The position numbers and the translations under genes are program-made. A stretch of 64,000 bases of DNA, taken from contig NZ_JAGYHF010000004.1 of assembly GCF_018336155.1 (NCBI RefSeq), positions 310,001 through 374,000 on the forward strand. The letters are read 5' to 3'. Below the pieces are notes generated by a model. That model did no database searches. It was not told where the DNA came from and saw nothing but the letters and a program-made list of their open reading frames with translations. This DNA comes from Pseudomonas rustica. GTDB taxonomy: Bacteria > Pseudomonadota > Gammaproteobacteria > Pseudomonadales > Pseudomonadaceae. Below are positions 36,855-46,106 of this stretch, one piece after another; the first letter of the stretch is position 1, and the number at the start of each line of letters is the position of its first letter.

Positions 36855-37451
36855 GTGAACACCTATCTCGTCGTCAATCTGGTTTTGCTGGCGCTGTGCG
36901 CCCTCTACGCCATGCGCGTGTTCAACTCGCTGGTGGCGCGGCGCAACGAAATCAAGAACGCCTTCGCGCAAGTCGAAGTGCAGCTCAAACGTCGTTATGA
37001 CCTGATCCCCAATCTGGTGGCCATCGCCAAAGGTGCGATGGCCAACGAACGCGAAACCCTCGAAGCCGTGATCGTCGCGCGCAATGCCGCAGTGGCGGTG
37101 CTTGCAGCCGCACAGTCGCAACCGGGCAAGGCGCAAAACATCGAACAATTGGGTCAGGCCGACAGCGCGCTCAACGGCGCCGTGGATCGTTTGACCGTGA
37201 CGCTCGAGGCTTATCCGGATCTGAAAGCTTCGCAGAACATGCTGCAACTGAGTGAAGAGTTGAGCAGCACCGAGAACAGAGTGAGTTTCGCGCGCCAGGC
37301 TTACAACGATGCGGTGATGGCTTACAACACGCTCAAACAGAGTTTTCCGGCGGTGCTGCTGGCGACCAGTTTTGGCCACGGCACCGATGCCGCTCCCCTT
37401 AAATTCGCTGACACATTGGCCATCAAGGTCGCTCCAAAAGTGTCGTTCTGA
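36855..37451 (+). CDS. lemA: LemA-family membrane protein
   Basis: The 198-residue protein has one N-terminal helix (YLVVNLVLLALCALYAMRVF) and a large helical domain. The conserved LemA run is VARRNEIKNAFAQVEVQLKR, RYDLIPNLVAIAKGAMANER, then ENRVSFARQAYNDAVMAYNT. The GTG at 36855 follows AAGGAC with seven bases spacing. LemA proteins often sit beside M48 or TPM-domain proteins, as here, and the pair is presumed to act in envelope quality control, though the mechanism is unknown. The M48 gene begins 24 bp downstream. Confidence 0.93.
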   Translation: MNTYLVVNLVLLALCALYAMRVFNSLVARRNEIKNAFAQVEVQLKRRYDLIPNLVAIAKGAMANERETLEAVIVARNAAVAVLAAAQSQPGKAQNIEQLGQADSALNGAVDRLTVTLEAYPDLKASQNMLQLSEELSSTENRVSFARQAYNDAVMAYNTLKQSFPAVLLATSFGHGTDAAPLKFADTLAIKVAPKVSF

Positions 37452-37475
37452 TCCTCTTTGCCAACGGATGGCTTC

Positions 37476-39338
37476 ATGAATTTTTTTGAACAACAGCGTC
37501 AGGCTCGACATCAGACTGCGCGGCTGATCTTGCTGATGGTCATGGCAGTTGCCTGCCTGATTCTGCTAACCAGCCTGCCCTTCGTCATCGGCGCCTTTGA
37601 TCGCCGACACAACAGCGACATGGGCGCCGCCTGGCGTGCGTTGGCGTTCACCGCAACATGGGTGTCGGGCATTGTGCTGGCGGGCAGTCTGTACAAATTC
37701 TTTCAACTGCGCGGTGGCGGCAAAGTCGTTGCGCAGACGCTTGGCGGGCGCTCTGTTAACGAAGACGTGCGCACGCTGGAAGAGCGCCAGTTAATGAATG
37801 TAGTCGAGGAAATGGCGCTGGCCTCTGGTGTCCCTGTACCGGCGGTTTACCTGCTGCCGGATGAGAGCATCAACGCTTTCGCCGCCGGATTCACGACCGA
37901 AGATGCAGCGATCGGTGTGACTCAGGGTGCAATAACACTGCTGACTCGCGATGAGTTGCAAGGCGTCATCGCTCATGAGTTCAGCCATATCTACAACGGC
38001 GATATGCGCCTCAACACGCGGTTGGTGGCAGTGGTTCACGGAATACTGGTGCTGGGTTTGGCAGGCGCTTCCTTACTCGCAGGGCTAGCCAATACCGGCA
38101 AGGGTGAAAAGCGTGATGGCCGGTTGGTTTTCGTACTGGCTTGTCTCGGACTGATACTGTGCGCGGCCGGTTTTGCCGGTAGTTACTTTGGCAATCTGAT
38201 CAAGGCAGCGGTCAGTCGCCAACGCGAGTTTTTGGCGGATGCCAGTGCCGTGCAATTTACGCGCAACCCCCAGGGCCTTGCCGGTGCGCTGAAAAAGATT
38301 GCCAGTCAAGGTTCGTCCTTGAGTTCACCACGAGCCCAGCAGTTCAGTCATCTGTACTTCAGCGACGGCTCAGCAAAGCCGTTGAAAAACCAGCTAGCCA
38401 CTCACCCTGATATTGGCGAGCGCATTCGGCGGATTGATCCTCTTTGGGATGGCAGTTTTACCAATATCCCGGGATCAATCCAAGCGCGAACCGAGCCTCG
38501 AACCTTTCCGCATCTGTCTGACGTCTTCAGCATGGTTCCTGATTCAGCCATGGCTGTGCTTTACGAGATGAATGCGGATCAGGCTCCCATTTCTACCATC
38601 GGCGTCATCCCCCAAACTCTTAAAGATGCCGCTCACAGCACCGGTGGCGCACAGGCCATCGTCTATGGATTGCTAATTTCCCGCTCGCCTTCACTCTCGG
38701 CAATTCAACTCGATGCACTGCGAGATGATATCGACACCACAATATTCGACACCCTCAACCAGCTACATGAACCGTTATCGACGCTCAATCCCGGACTGCA
38801 CCTACCGCTTCTGGATCTCGCTATCCCCAGCCTCAAGCACCTGGACAAGAAGCCCTTCGCGGCGATGAAGCAAACCATGAACCGGCTGATAAATGCCGAC
38901 AACGAAACCGAGCTACTGGAGTGGACACTGCTGCGCATCGTCGAACGCAATGTCGAGGGCGCGCCTGCGGTTCAGTTCAAGTTCGGTTTGTTCCAATGCG
39001 CGGAACAATTGCTGGTTTTGCTCAACGCCATGGCCCGCGCCGGGCAGCAGAATCAACAGGCAGCCTTGCAGGCGCTGCATTTTGCCTGGGAAGGACTGAC
39101 GTTCGAACCGCCGGAAGAACTGCCGATTGAACTGGAAGAACTGGCAGGACTGGAAGCGGCGATCAAGCGTCTGCGCCATCTTATGCCGGAAGAGCGGCCC
39201 GCCCTGCTCAACGCGATGACTCGTTGTGTGATGCATGACGGCGTAATCACCGTGGCTGAGGCGGAAATTTTCCGCGCGGTGGCTGATTTGCTCGATTGTC
39301 CGTTGCCACCGTTTCTGGTCGCAACTGCTGACGCGTAG
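37476..39338 (+). CDS. M48 (HtpX-like) membrane metalloprotease with a TerB-like C-terminal region
   Basis: The 620-residue protein has two N-terminal membrane helices (about 20-45 and 55-78). The zinc site is HEFSH at residues 167-171 (VIAHEFSHIYNGDMRLN), two further helices follow, and the third ligand lies in RQREFLADASAVQFTRNPQG. After residue 300 or so a cytosolic helical region of about 300 residues follows. Its last part (LRHLMPEERPALLNAMTRCV, MHDGVITVAEAEIFRAVADL) resembles TerB-type acidic helix bundles. It is much longer than HtpX (about 290). Linked to lemA, it likely degrades membrane or envelope proteins. Confidence 0.88.
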   Translation: MNFFEQQRQARHQTARLILLMVMAVACLILLTSLPFVIGAFDRRHNSDMGAAWRALAFTATWVSGIVLAGSLYKFFQLRGGGKVVAQTLGGRSVNEDVRTLEERQLMNVVEEMALASGVPVPAVYLLPDESINAFAAGFTTEDAAIGVTQGAITLLTRDELQGVIAHEFSHIYNGDMRLNTRLVAVVHGILVLGLAGASLLAGLANTGKGEKRDGRLVFVLACLGLILCAAGFAGSYFGNLIKAAVSRQREFLADASAVQFTRNPQGLAGALKKIASQGSSLSSPRAQQFSHLYFSDGSAKPLKNQLATHPDIGERIRRIDPLWDGSFTNIPGSIQARTEPRTFPHLSDVFSMVPDSAMAVLYEMNADQAPISTIGVIPQTLKDAAHSTGGAQAIVYGLLISRSPSLSAIQLDALRDDIDTTIFDTLNQLHEPLSTLNPGLHLPLLDLAIPSLKHLDKKPFAAMKQTMNRLINADNETELLEWTLLRIVERNVEGAPAVQFKFGLFQCAEQLLVLLNAMARAGQQNQQAALQALHFAWEGLTFEPPEELPIELEELAGLEAAIKRLRHLMPEERPALLNAMTRCVMHDGVITVAEAEIFRAVADLLDCPLPPFLVATADA

Positions 39339-39663
39339 ACCGCCATCGCTGGCAAGCCAGAATGCCACAGGATTGCGGGGTGCTCGCAAAATCTGTGGTC
39401 ACCCCGATCAACTGTGGGAGCGGGCTTGCTCGCGAATGCGGTAGCCCAGGCAATATATCTAGCGACTGACACACCGCTTTCGCGAGCAAGCCCGCTCCCA
39501 CAGGGTTGTGCGATGTCGTTAAGGGTATTGATCCGCTTTACACATCAATGCATGCCAACAATGCAATTAACATATTGTTACACCTGCGCCACCATCCGCC
39601 CCAATAACATCCGTGCGCAGACTCTCCGTGGCGCACGTCATAAAAGCGGTGGAGTACTTTGCT
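39339..39663. other. Intergenic region with duplicated REPIN and symporter promoter
   Basis: After the M48 gene comes a degenerate REP-like stretch (39345-39370), then the second 93-bp REPIN, then an AT-rich promoter area. In that area TAACA-TAT-TGTTA at 39568-39580 is a perfect short palindrome, suited to a LysR- or GntR-type regulator of the symporter. No gene is visible. Confidence 0.6.
39412..39504. repeat. 93-bp REP-B REPIN, identical copy 2
   Basis: The sequence is identical over 93 bp to 36703-36795, including the normally variable spacer, and sits 2709 bp downstream. Confidence 0.93.
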
Positions 39664-40956
39664 ATGACAGCCACAATCCCTCACGGCGGCTCGCGGGCCG
39701 GCGCCATTTTCCGGGTGACCTCGGGCAACTTCCTCGAACAGTTCGACTTCTTTCTGTTCGGCTTCTATGCCACACAAATCGCGTCGGTGTTCTTCCCGGC
39801 GAGCAGTGAATTCGCGTCCCTGATGATGACCTTCGCGGTGTTCGGCGCAGGCTTTTTGATGCGTCCGCTGGGGGCAATCGTGCTCGGTGCGTACATCGAT
39901 GACGTCGGTCGCCGTAAGGGTTTGATCGTCACGTTGTCGATCATGGCCAGCGCCACGATATTGATTGTGTTGGTGCCCGGATACGAAACCATCGGCCTGT
40001 TTGCGCCGGCGCTGGTGCTGATCGGGCGTCTGTTACAAGGCTTCTCCGCCGGTGCGGAATTGGGCGGGGTTTCGGTGTATTTGTCCGAAATCGCTACGCC
40101 GGGCCGCAAGGGCTTTTTCACCGCGTGGCAGTCGGCCAGTCAGCAAGTAGCGATCATCGTTGCCGCTGCGTTGGGCTTCGCGCTGAACGCATGGATGGCG
40201 CCGGACGTGATTGCCGATTGGGGCTGGCGCATTCCGTTTTTCATCGGTTGCATGATCGTGCCGTTCATCTTTCTGTTGCGTCGTAATCTGGCGGAAACCG
40301 AAGAGTTCGCCTCGCGCAAACACCGTCCAAAAATGGGCGAAGTGTTCCGCACCCTTGGCCAGAACTGGGTGGTGGTGCTCGGCGGGATGTTGATGGTCGC
40401 CCTGACCACCACCGCGTTTTACCTGATCACCGTGTACGCGCCGACCTTCGGCAAAACCGTGCTGCACCTGAGCACCTCGGACGCGCTGCTGGTGACTTTG
40501 CTGGTCGGCGTGTCGAACTTCTTCTGGCTGCCGATCGGCGGCATGTTGTCGGATCGCATCGGCCGTCGTCCGGTGCTGATCGCGATGTCGCTGCTGGCAC
40601 TGGCCACGACTTATCCGGCGCTGTCGTATCTGGTGCAGGCGCCAAGCTTCAGCCACATGTTGCTGTCGCTGTTGTGGCTGTCGTTTATCTACGGCATGTA
40701 CAACGGCGCGATGATTCCGGCGCTGACCGAGATCATGCCGGTCGAAGTGCGTGTGGCCGGATTCTCTCTGGCGTATAGCCTGGCGACCGCGATTTTCGGC
40801 GGTTTCACCCCGGCCATGTCGACCTTCCTGATTCAGTACACCGGCGACAAAGCCGCGCCGGGTTACTGGATGAGCATCGGCGCGCTGTGCGCATTGTGCG
40901 CGACGCTGTACCTCTATCGCCGCGCGGGCGGCCGTCTGCAACCGGTTGCCGCATAA
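39664..40956 (+). CDS. MFS metabolite:H+ symporter, TcuC/CitA-like (tricarballylate/citrate)
   Basis: The 430-residue, 12-helix transporter belongs to the metabolite:H+ symporter group. The N-terminal [20 protein letters not shown] is essentially the TcuC/CitA signature. [40 protein letters not shown] and the second-half [13 protein letters not shown] are the MFS loop motifs. By similarity it imports tricarballylate, citrate or a related tricarboxylate. No tcuA/tcuB genes follow. Instead a periplasmic binding protein gene starts 12 bp later. Confidence 0.9.
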   Translation: MTATIPHGGSRAGAIFRVTSGNFLEQFDFFLFGFYATQIASVFFPASSEFASLMMTFAVFGAGFLMRPLGAIVLGAYIDDVGRRKGLIVTLSIMASATILIVLVPGYETIGLFAPALVLIGRLLQGFSAGAELGGVSVYLSEIATPGRKGFFTAWQSASQQVAIIVAAALGFALNAWMAPDVIADWGWRIPFFIGCMIVPFIFLLRRNLAETEEFASRKHRPKMGEVFRTLGQNWVVVLGGMLMVALTTTAFYLITVYAPTFGKTVLHLSTSDALLVTLLVGVSNFFWLPIGGMLSDRIGRRPVLIAMSLLALATTYPALSYLVQAPSFSHMLLSLLWLSFIYGMYNGAMIPALTEIMPVEVRVAGFSLAYSLATAIFGGFTPAMSTFLIQYTGDKAAPGYWMSIGALCALCATLYLYRRAGGRLQPVAA

Positions 40957-40968
40957 GGAATAATGACC

Positions 40969-41736
40969 ATGAAAAAACTCTTCAACCTCACCGCCCTCGC
41001 CCTCTTCGCGTTCAGCGCTCTGGCACACGCCGAACAACTGAACGTGATGACGTCGGGGGGCTTCACCGCTGCCTACAAAATCCTCGGCCCGAAATTCGCT
41101 GCCGCCACCGGTAACACCCTCGACACCCAACTCGGCCCGTCGATGGGCAAGGCACCGGAAGCGATCCCCAATCGCCTCGCGCGCGGTGAACACGCCGACG
41201 TGGTGATCATGGTCGGCTACGCCCTCGATGACTTGATCAAACAAGGCAAGGTCGACCCGGCTTCCCGCGTTGAACTGGCAGACTCGCGGATCGGCCTGGT
41301 GGTACGCGAAGGCGCGGCGAAACCGGACATCAGCAACGTCGACGCTCTTAAGAAAACCCTGCTCGACGCACAGTCGGTGGCCTACTCCGACAGCGCCAGC
41401 GGCGTGTACATCGAGCAGCAGTTGTTCAAGAAACTCGGCATCGAGGATCAACTGAAACCGAAAGCTAAGATGATCCCGAAAGTCCCGGTGGGTTCGGTGG
41501 TGGCCACCGGCGACTATCAACTGGGCTTTCAGCAAGTCAGCGAATTGCTGCCGGTGCCGGGGGTGAGTTTTGTCGCGAAGATTCCAGAATCGGTGCAGTC
41601 GGTGACGCGTTTTGCTGCCGGTATTCCGGTGAACGCAGAACACCCGGCCGAGGCGAAAGCCTTGCTCGCTTATCTCGCCGCGCCCGCCGCCCAGGCTGAC
41701 GTGCAAGCGACCGGGCTGGATTCGGTCAAGCGCTGA
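40969..41736 (+). CDS. ModA-like periplasmic substrate-binding protein
   Basis: The 255-residue protein has a clear signal peptide (MKKLFNLTALALFAFSALAH, cleaved before EQLNVM). Its two-lobed fold resembles molybdate-type binding proteins, with LNVMTSGGFTAAYKILGPKF at the N-lobe, GEHADVVIMVGYALDDLIKQ, and VAYSDSASGVYIEQQLFKKL. I chose the ATG at 40969, eight bases after AAGGAA, rather than one six bases earlier. No ABC or TRAP permease is present; it is cotranscribed with an MFS symporter. Its last 11 bases overlap the convergent LysR gene. The ligand may be an organic acid such as aconitate rather than an oxyanion. Confidence 0.85.
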   Translation: MKKLFNLTALALFAFSALAHAEQLNVMTSGGFTAAYKILGPKFAAATGNTLDTQLGPSMGKAPEAIPNRLARGEHADVVIMVGYALDDLIKQGKVDPASRVELADSRIGLVVREGAAKPDISNVDALKKTLLDAQSVAYSDSASGVYIEQQLFKKLGIEDQLKPKAKMIPKVPVGSVVATGDYQLGFQQVSELLPVPGVSFVAKIPESVQSVTRFAAGIPVNAEHPAEAKALLAYLAAPAAQADVQATGLDSVKR

Positions 41737-42640
41737 CGGTCGGCGACACGACTTTCATTTCCACCACCAGCCGCTCCAGTTCCAATGCTGCCGGGGTCAA
41801 CGTACGATCCCGGCGCTTGATGATGCCGACACTGCGCATCACCTGCGGATCGGTCAACGGCACCCGCGTCAGAATCGGATGATCCGGCCCCGGCATCGCC
41901 ATCAACGGCACCGCCGCCACGCCCAACCCGGCCTCCACCAAACCGATCATCGTCGTCACATGCAGGGTTTCGCAGATACTTTGACGCTGCGGCACCACCC
42001 GGCTCAACGCTTGATCTAGCAAAAAGCGATTGCCCGAGGTCTTGTCCAGCGAGATGTAATCCTGCTGATAAAACTCGTCCCACGTCACGCTGCTGCGCCC
42101 GGCCAGCGGGTGATCGCGGCGACAAGCGACCACGTAGCACTCCTGCACAAGCGGTTCGAAATCGACTTTGGCATCCTGCGTGCCCATAAAACTCAAACCG
42201 AAATCCGCCTCGCCGTTGACCACGGCGGTAAGGACATCGTGGGCGCTGGAGTCGAGGACTTTGACTTTGATTCGCGGAAATTGCTGGTGATAGCGGGCGA
42301 CCACGCGCGGCATGAAGAAGTAGGCCGCAGACGGCACGCAGGCGACGGTGACATGACCCAATCGGGTCGAGGCGACTTCGCTGATGCCGAGCAGCGCAAC
42401 ATCCAGATCATCCAGCAAACGCTCGACGCTGGGCAGAAACCCGCGCCCGGCCTGAGTCAGGCTGACTTTGCGCGTGGTGCGCTCGAACAGCTTTACCCCG
42501 AGCGCGTCTTCGAGCTTTTCGATACGTCGGCTCAACGCCGGTTGCGACAGCCGCACGGTGTCGGCGGCCTTGCGAAAACTGCCCTGCTCGACCACCGCCC
42601 GAAAGGCTTGCAGGTCGTTGAGGTCGAAGTTGATGGCCAT
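41726..42640 (-). CDS. LysR-family regulator
   Basis: The 304-residue protein has an N-terminal winged HTH (LNDLQAFRAVVEQGSFRKAA, then LSQPALSRRIEKLEDALGVK and LFERTTRKVSLTQAG) and a LysR substrate-binding domain (GHVTVACVPSAAYFFMPRVV, GEADFGLSFMG, VEAGLGVAAVPLMAMPG). It overlaps tail-to-tail with the binding-protein gene, suggesting it regulates the symporter/binding-protein pair, although its own promoter lies on the far side near kefC. The inducer is unknown. Confidence 0.88.
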   Translation of the reverse strand: MAINFDLNDLQAFRAVVEQGSFRKAADTVRLSQPALSRRIEKLEDALGVKLFERTTRKVSLTQAGRGFLPSVERLLDDLDVALLGISEVASTRLGHVTVACVPSAAYFFMPRVVARYHQQFPRIKVKVLDSSAHDVLTAVVNGEADFGLSFMGTQDAKVDFEPLVQECYVVACRRDHPLAGRSSVTWDEFYQQDYISLDKTSGNRFLLDQALSRVVPQRQSICETLHVTTMIGLVEAGLGVAAVPLMAMPGPDHPILTRVPLTDPQVMRSVGIIKRRDRTLTPAALELERLVVEMKVVSPTVSA

Positions 42641-42720
42641 GGCGGACTCGCAGGGATTGATACGCAGGGGTTATAAATGTAACCAATTGATGCAAATTAT
42701 TACAGAGCACATCTGGATCC

Positions 42721-42815
42721 CTGTAGGAGCTGCCGAAGGCTGCGATCTTTTGATCTTTCATTTTTGGAGGCAAAACAAAGATCAAAAGATCGCAGCCTTC
42801 GGCAGCTCCTACAGG
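42721..42815. repeat. REP-A pair between the LysR gene and the KefC-type gene
   Basis: Two standard cores in opposite orientation enclose a 30-bp spacer in a divergent gene pair, an uncommon place for a REPIN, since most here follow gene ends. Confidence 0.9.
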
Positions 42816-42911
42816 GTGTGTCCAAGGGATGCGATGCGCGGCTTTGTGGTGCATCGCGAGGCCAGCCCTTATCCTTGCCGCATTCGCCGTACCGTTGTCA
42901 GGAGTAAACCC

Positions 42912-44720
42912 ATGCCCCATGAAGGCAATTTGTTACAAGCCATCGTCGTCTTTCTATTGGCGGCGGTGCTTATCGTGCCTTTGGCCAAGCGTCTGCAATT
43001 GGGCGCTGTGCTCGGTTATCTGTTTGCCGGGGTGATCATCGGCCCGTCCGTGCTGGGGCTGATCGGTAACCCGCAAAGCGTCAGCCATATTTCTGAATTG
43101 GGCGTGGTGTTGCTGCTGTTCATCATTGGCCTTGAGCTGTCGCCGCGACGGTTGTGGGTGATGCGTAAATCGGTGTTCGGCGTTGGCCTGGCGCAGGTGC
43201 TGCTGACGGCGTCGGTGATCGGTGTGTTGGCGTTGTTCGCTTTCGGCCAACCGCTCAACAGCGCGATTGTGCTCGGCCTCGGTCTGGCCTTGTCGTCAAC
43301 GGCGTTCGGCCTGCAAAGCCTGGCCGAGCGCAAAGAGCTGACCAGCCCTCACGGTCGGCTGGCGTTTGCGATTTTGCTGTTTCAGGACATTGCGGCGATC
43401 CCGTTGATTGCGCTGGTGCCAATGCTGGCCGGCGGCGATCACACCACCAGCGCCGCTCAAGACCTGAACCACGGTTTACAGGTGCTGGGCAGTATTGCCG
43501 TGGTCGTGGTCGGCGGCCGTTATCTGTTGCGCCCGGTGTTTCGTATTGTCGCGAAAACCGGCCTGCCGGAAGTCTCGACCGCCACCGCGTTGCTGGTGGT
43601 GATCGGCACGGCGTGGCTGATGGATCTGGTCGGCGTGTCGATGGCGCTGGGCGCGTTTCTCGCCGGCCTGCTGTTGGCGGATTCGGAATATCGCCATGAG
43701 CTGGAAGCGCAGATCGAACCGTTCAAAGGCTTGCTGCTCGGCCTGTTTTTCATCAGCGTCGGCATGGGCGCCAACCTCAGTTTGCTGCTCAGTGCGCCAA
43801 TTACTGTACTGGGGCTGACGCTGCTGTTGATTGGTCTGAAACTGCCACTGTTGTTTGTCGTGGGACGCCTGGCCGGCGGGCTGAACAAGGTCAGCGCAAT
43901 TCGTCTCGGTATCGTGTTGGCGGCCGGCGGTGAGTTTGCCTTTGTGGTGTTCAAGATCGGTCGCGACCAAAACCTGTTCGATCCGCGCCTGTACGATTTG
44001 CTGGTGCTGACCATCACCCTGTCGATGGCGGTGACGCCGTTGCTGTTGTTGATCTGCGCCAAAATGGTCAGCCCGAAAGTGCAGCCGGTGGAAGTGCCGG
44101 AGAAATTCCGCGAGATCGATACCGACAGCCCGCGCGTGGTGATCGCTGGCATGGGACGGATGGGTCAGATCGTCGCGCGCATTTTGCGTGCGCAGAACAT
44201 CAAGTTTGTCGCCCTCGACACGTCGGTGGAAACCATCGAACTGTCGCGCAGCTTCGGCGGTGTGCCGGTGTTCTACGGCGACCCGATGCGCGCGGAAATT
44301 CTCAACGCGGCGAAGGTCGGCGAGGCGGAATACTTCGTGATTGCCACGGACGATCCGGAGACCAACATCAAGACCGCCGAAGTGGTGCGCAAACTGTATC
44401 CGCACATGAAAATCATCGCTCGCGCGCGTAACCGTCAGCATGTTCACCGTTTGGTGGATGTCGGCGCTGAGGCGATTCGTGAAACGTACTACTCAAGTCT
44501 GGAAATGAGCCGGCGCACGTTGGTGGGGCTTGGGTTGACGCAAGCGCAGGCTGATGCGCGGATCAAACGCTTCAAGCATCACGACGAACAGGTGCTGGAA
44601 GCGCAACATGCGGTTTATGACGATATGGCCAAGGTGCTGCAAACCGCCCAGGAAGCCAGGGCCGAGCTGGCGCGGCTGTTTGAGTCGGATCAGCTGGAAG
44701 AGGAATCGCGTAAGGTTTAA
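42912..44720 (+). CDS. CPA2-family cation:proton antiporter with RCK domain (KefB/KefC-like)
   Basis: A 602-residue protein. The first 385 or so residues form about 12 membrane helices of the Na+/H+ exchanger fold (VLGYLFAGVIIGPSVLGLIG, ELGVVLLLFIIGLELSPRRL, GLALSSTAFGLQSLAERKEL, LLFQDIAAIPLIALVPMLAG). A cytoplasmic RCK/TrkA-N domain follows (PRVVIAGMGRMGQIVARILR, then VFYGDPMRAEILNAA) and a charged C-terminal tail. It likely exports K+ during electrophile or pH stress. AGGAG lies seven bases before the ATG at 42912. The partner oxidoreductase KefF/KefG is not adjacent. Confidence 0.9.
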   Translation: MPHEGNLLQAIVVFLLAAVLIVPLAKRLQLGAVLGYLFAGVIIGPSVLGLIGNPQSVSHISELGVVLLLFIIGLELSPRRLWVMRKSVFGVGLAQVLLTASVIGVLALFAFGQPLNSAIVLGLGLALSSTAFGLQSLAERKELTSPHGRLAFAILLFQDIAAIPLIALVPMLAGGDHTTSAAQDLNHGLQVLGSIAVVVVGGRYLLRPVFRIVAKTGLPEVSTATALLVVIGTAWLMDLVGVSMALGAFLAGLLLADSEYRHELEAQIEPFKGLLLGLFFISVGMGANLSLLLSAPITVLGLTLLLIGLKLPLLFVVGRLAGGLNKVSAIRLGIVLAAGGEFAFVVFKIGRDQNLFDPRLYDLLVLTITLSMAVTPLLLLICAKMVSPKVQPVEVPEKFREIDTDSPRVVIAGMGRMGQIVARILRAQNIKFVALDTSVETIELSRSFGGVPVFYGDPMRAEILNAAKVGEAEYFVIATDDPETNIKTAEVVRKLYPHMKIIARARNRQHVHRLVDVGAEAIRETYYSSLEMSRRTLVGLGLTQAQADARIKRFKHHDEQVLEAQHAVYDDMAKVLQTAQEARAELARLFESDQLEEESRKV

Positions 44721-44739
44721 ACCTCTGCACAGATCCAAA

Positions 44740-44829
44740 TGTGGGAGCGGGCTTGCTCGCGAATGTGGTGTGCCAGATGCAGATAGGTGCACTGACACTC
44801 CCTTTTCGCGAGCAAGCCCGCTCCCACAT
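44740..44829. repeat. REP-B pair between the KefC-type gene and hcnC
   Basis: Two standard REP-B cores in opposite orientation lie between two converging genes. Confidence 0.92.
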
Positions 44830-44846
44830 TTTGGATTGGTGTTGGC

Positions 44847-46106
44847 TTAAGCCAACTCCAGTTCCTGTACTTGCTTGACCGGCACGGCTTCAAAGCGATC
44901 CGCCAGAAACGGCGTGATGTCCAACGGCAACGGTTCATCATTGACCAGTTTGTCCAGCAATACGCCGGTAATCGCCGAGGTCAGAATCCCGGTGCGGAAG
45001 TGCCCGCAGGCATTCAAATACCCTTGCACGCCGCGCATCGGCCCCAGAATCGGCAACTCATCCGGCGAACCCGGGCGCAATCCCGCCCACGTGCGTTTCA
45101 GATTCACATCCTTGAGCTCTGGCAAACAGCGCACCGCGCCCTGCACCAGCCCGGCAATTTCCGGATAGGTGGTGGTGACGTCGAAGCCTTTGTCTTCGGT
45201 GGTGCTGCCAATCAGGATTTCACCGTTGTCCTTTTGCGCCACGTAGCAATCACTGGTGGTCAGGCAGCCGTTGAGGATTTTCGGCAGGCGTTCGGTCAGC
45301 AGAATCTGGCCCTTCACCGGTTTTACCGGAATACGGATGCCGGTCGCCCACTCGCTCAAATCTGCCGCCCAGGCACCGCCCGCGTTGATCAGGGTTTTGC
45401 AGTGGAACACGCCTTCTTCCGCCGTTTGCACGCCGGTCACCCGCGAACCGTGATGCAACACACCGGTCACGTTAGTGTTGACGTAGATATCGACGCCGTT
45501 CTGCCGCGCACCTTCGGTGTAGGCATCGGCGAGACGGAACGGGCTGACCTGATGGTCGCAGAGGAATTCAAGCGCTCCGCGTGCTTCGTGACTGACGCTC
45601 GGTTCAGCTGCGCGCAACTCAGCTTGATCGAGCCAGCGCACTTGATCGGCCAGATGCGGAATGCAGCCAACAATGTGCTCGGCGTACAACCGATCCTCGT
45701 CGTCATAGATAACGAATTTCAACCCGGTTTTTTCGAACTTGAAATCCATCCCGTGGTTGTCCTTCAACTCACGGTGCAGCGCCGGGTACAGCGCGTTGGA
45801 TTGCAGGGCAAAGTCGAAGAATGACGGCGGCAGAATGTGCGGCGTGCTCGAGTCGACTGCAACAGCGGCGCCTTGGGTTTCGCGCTTGCGGTTGGCCGAC
45901 ATCATGCGAAAAAAGATCACCCCGCAACCGAGGCCGACCGACTCGCCAATCGCCCACAAACCACCGGCGGAAGCACGGGTGGCGTTGCCCGGGCGCTTGG
46001 CGTCGATCAGCGCGACTTTAAGATTTTTGCGTTTTGATAATTGATAGGCGCAGGACGCGCCGATCACGCCACCACCGGCGATGATCACGTCGTAGAACTT
46101 ACTCAT
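44847..46106 (-). CDS. hcnC: Hydrogen cyanide synthase subunit HcnC
   Basis: The 419-residue FAD-dependent amine-oxidase-like subunit takes part in oxidising glycine to HCN and CO2 at the membrane. The FAD site is YDVIIAGGGVIGASCAYQLS. The near-invariant HcnC sequences RPGNATRASAGGLWAIGESV, GLGCGVIFFRMMSANRKRE and LNACGHFRTGILTSAITGVL are present. The ATG at 46106 follows GGAGG and overlaps the hcnB stop by four bases. Cyanide is a secreted antifungal and anti-nematode product of plant-associated fluorescent pseudomonads. Confidence 0.95.
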   Translation of the reverse strand: MSKFYDVIIAGGGVIGASCAYQLSKRKNLKVALIDAKRPGNATRASAGGLWAIGESVGLGCGVIFFRMMSANRKRETQGAAVAVDSSTPHILPPSFFDFALQSNALYPALHRELKDNHGMDFKFEKTGLKFVIYDDEDRLYAEHIVGCIPHLADQVRWLDQAELRAAEPSVSHEARGALEFLCDHQVSPFRLADAYTEGARQNGVDIYVNTNVTGVLHHGSRVTGVQTAEEGVFHCKTLINAGGAWAADLSEWATGIRIPVKPVKGQILLTERLPKILNGCLTTSDCYVAQKDNGEILIGSTTEDKGFDVTTTYPEIAGLVQGAVRCLPELKDVNLKRTWAGLRPGSPDELPILGPMRGVQGYLNACGHFRTGILTSAITGVLLDKLVNDEPLPLDITPFLADRFEAVPVKQVQELELA

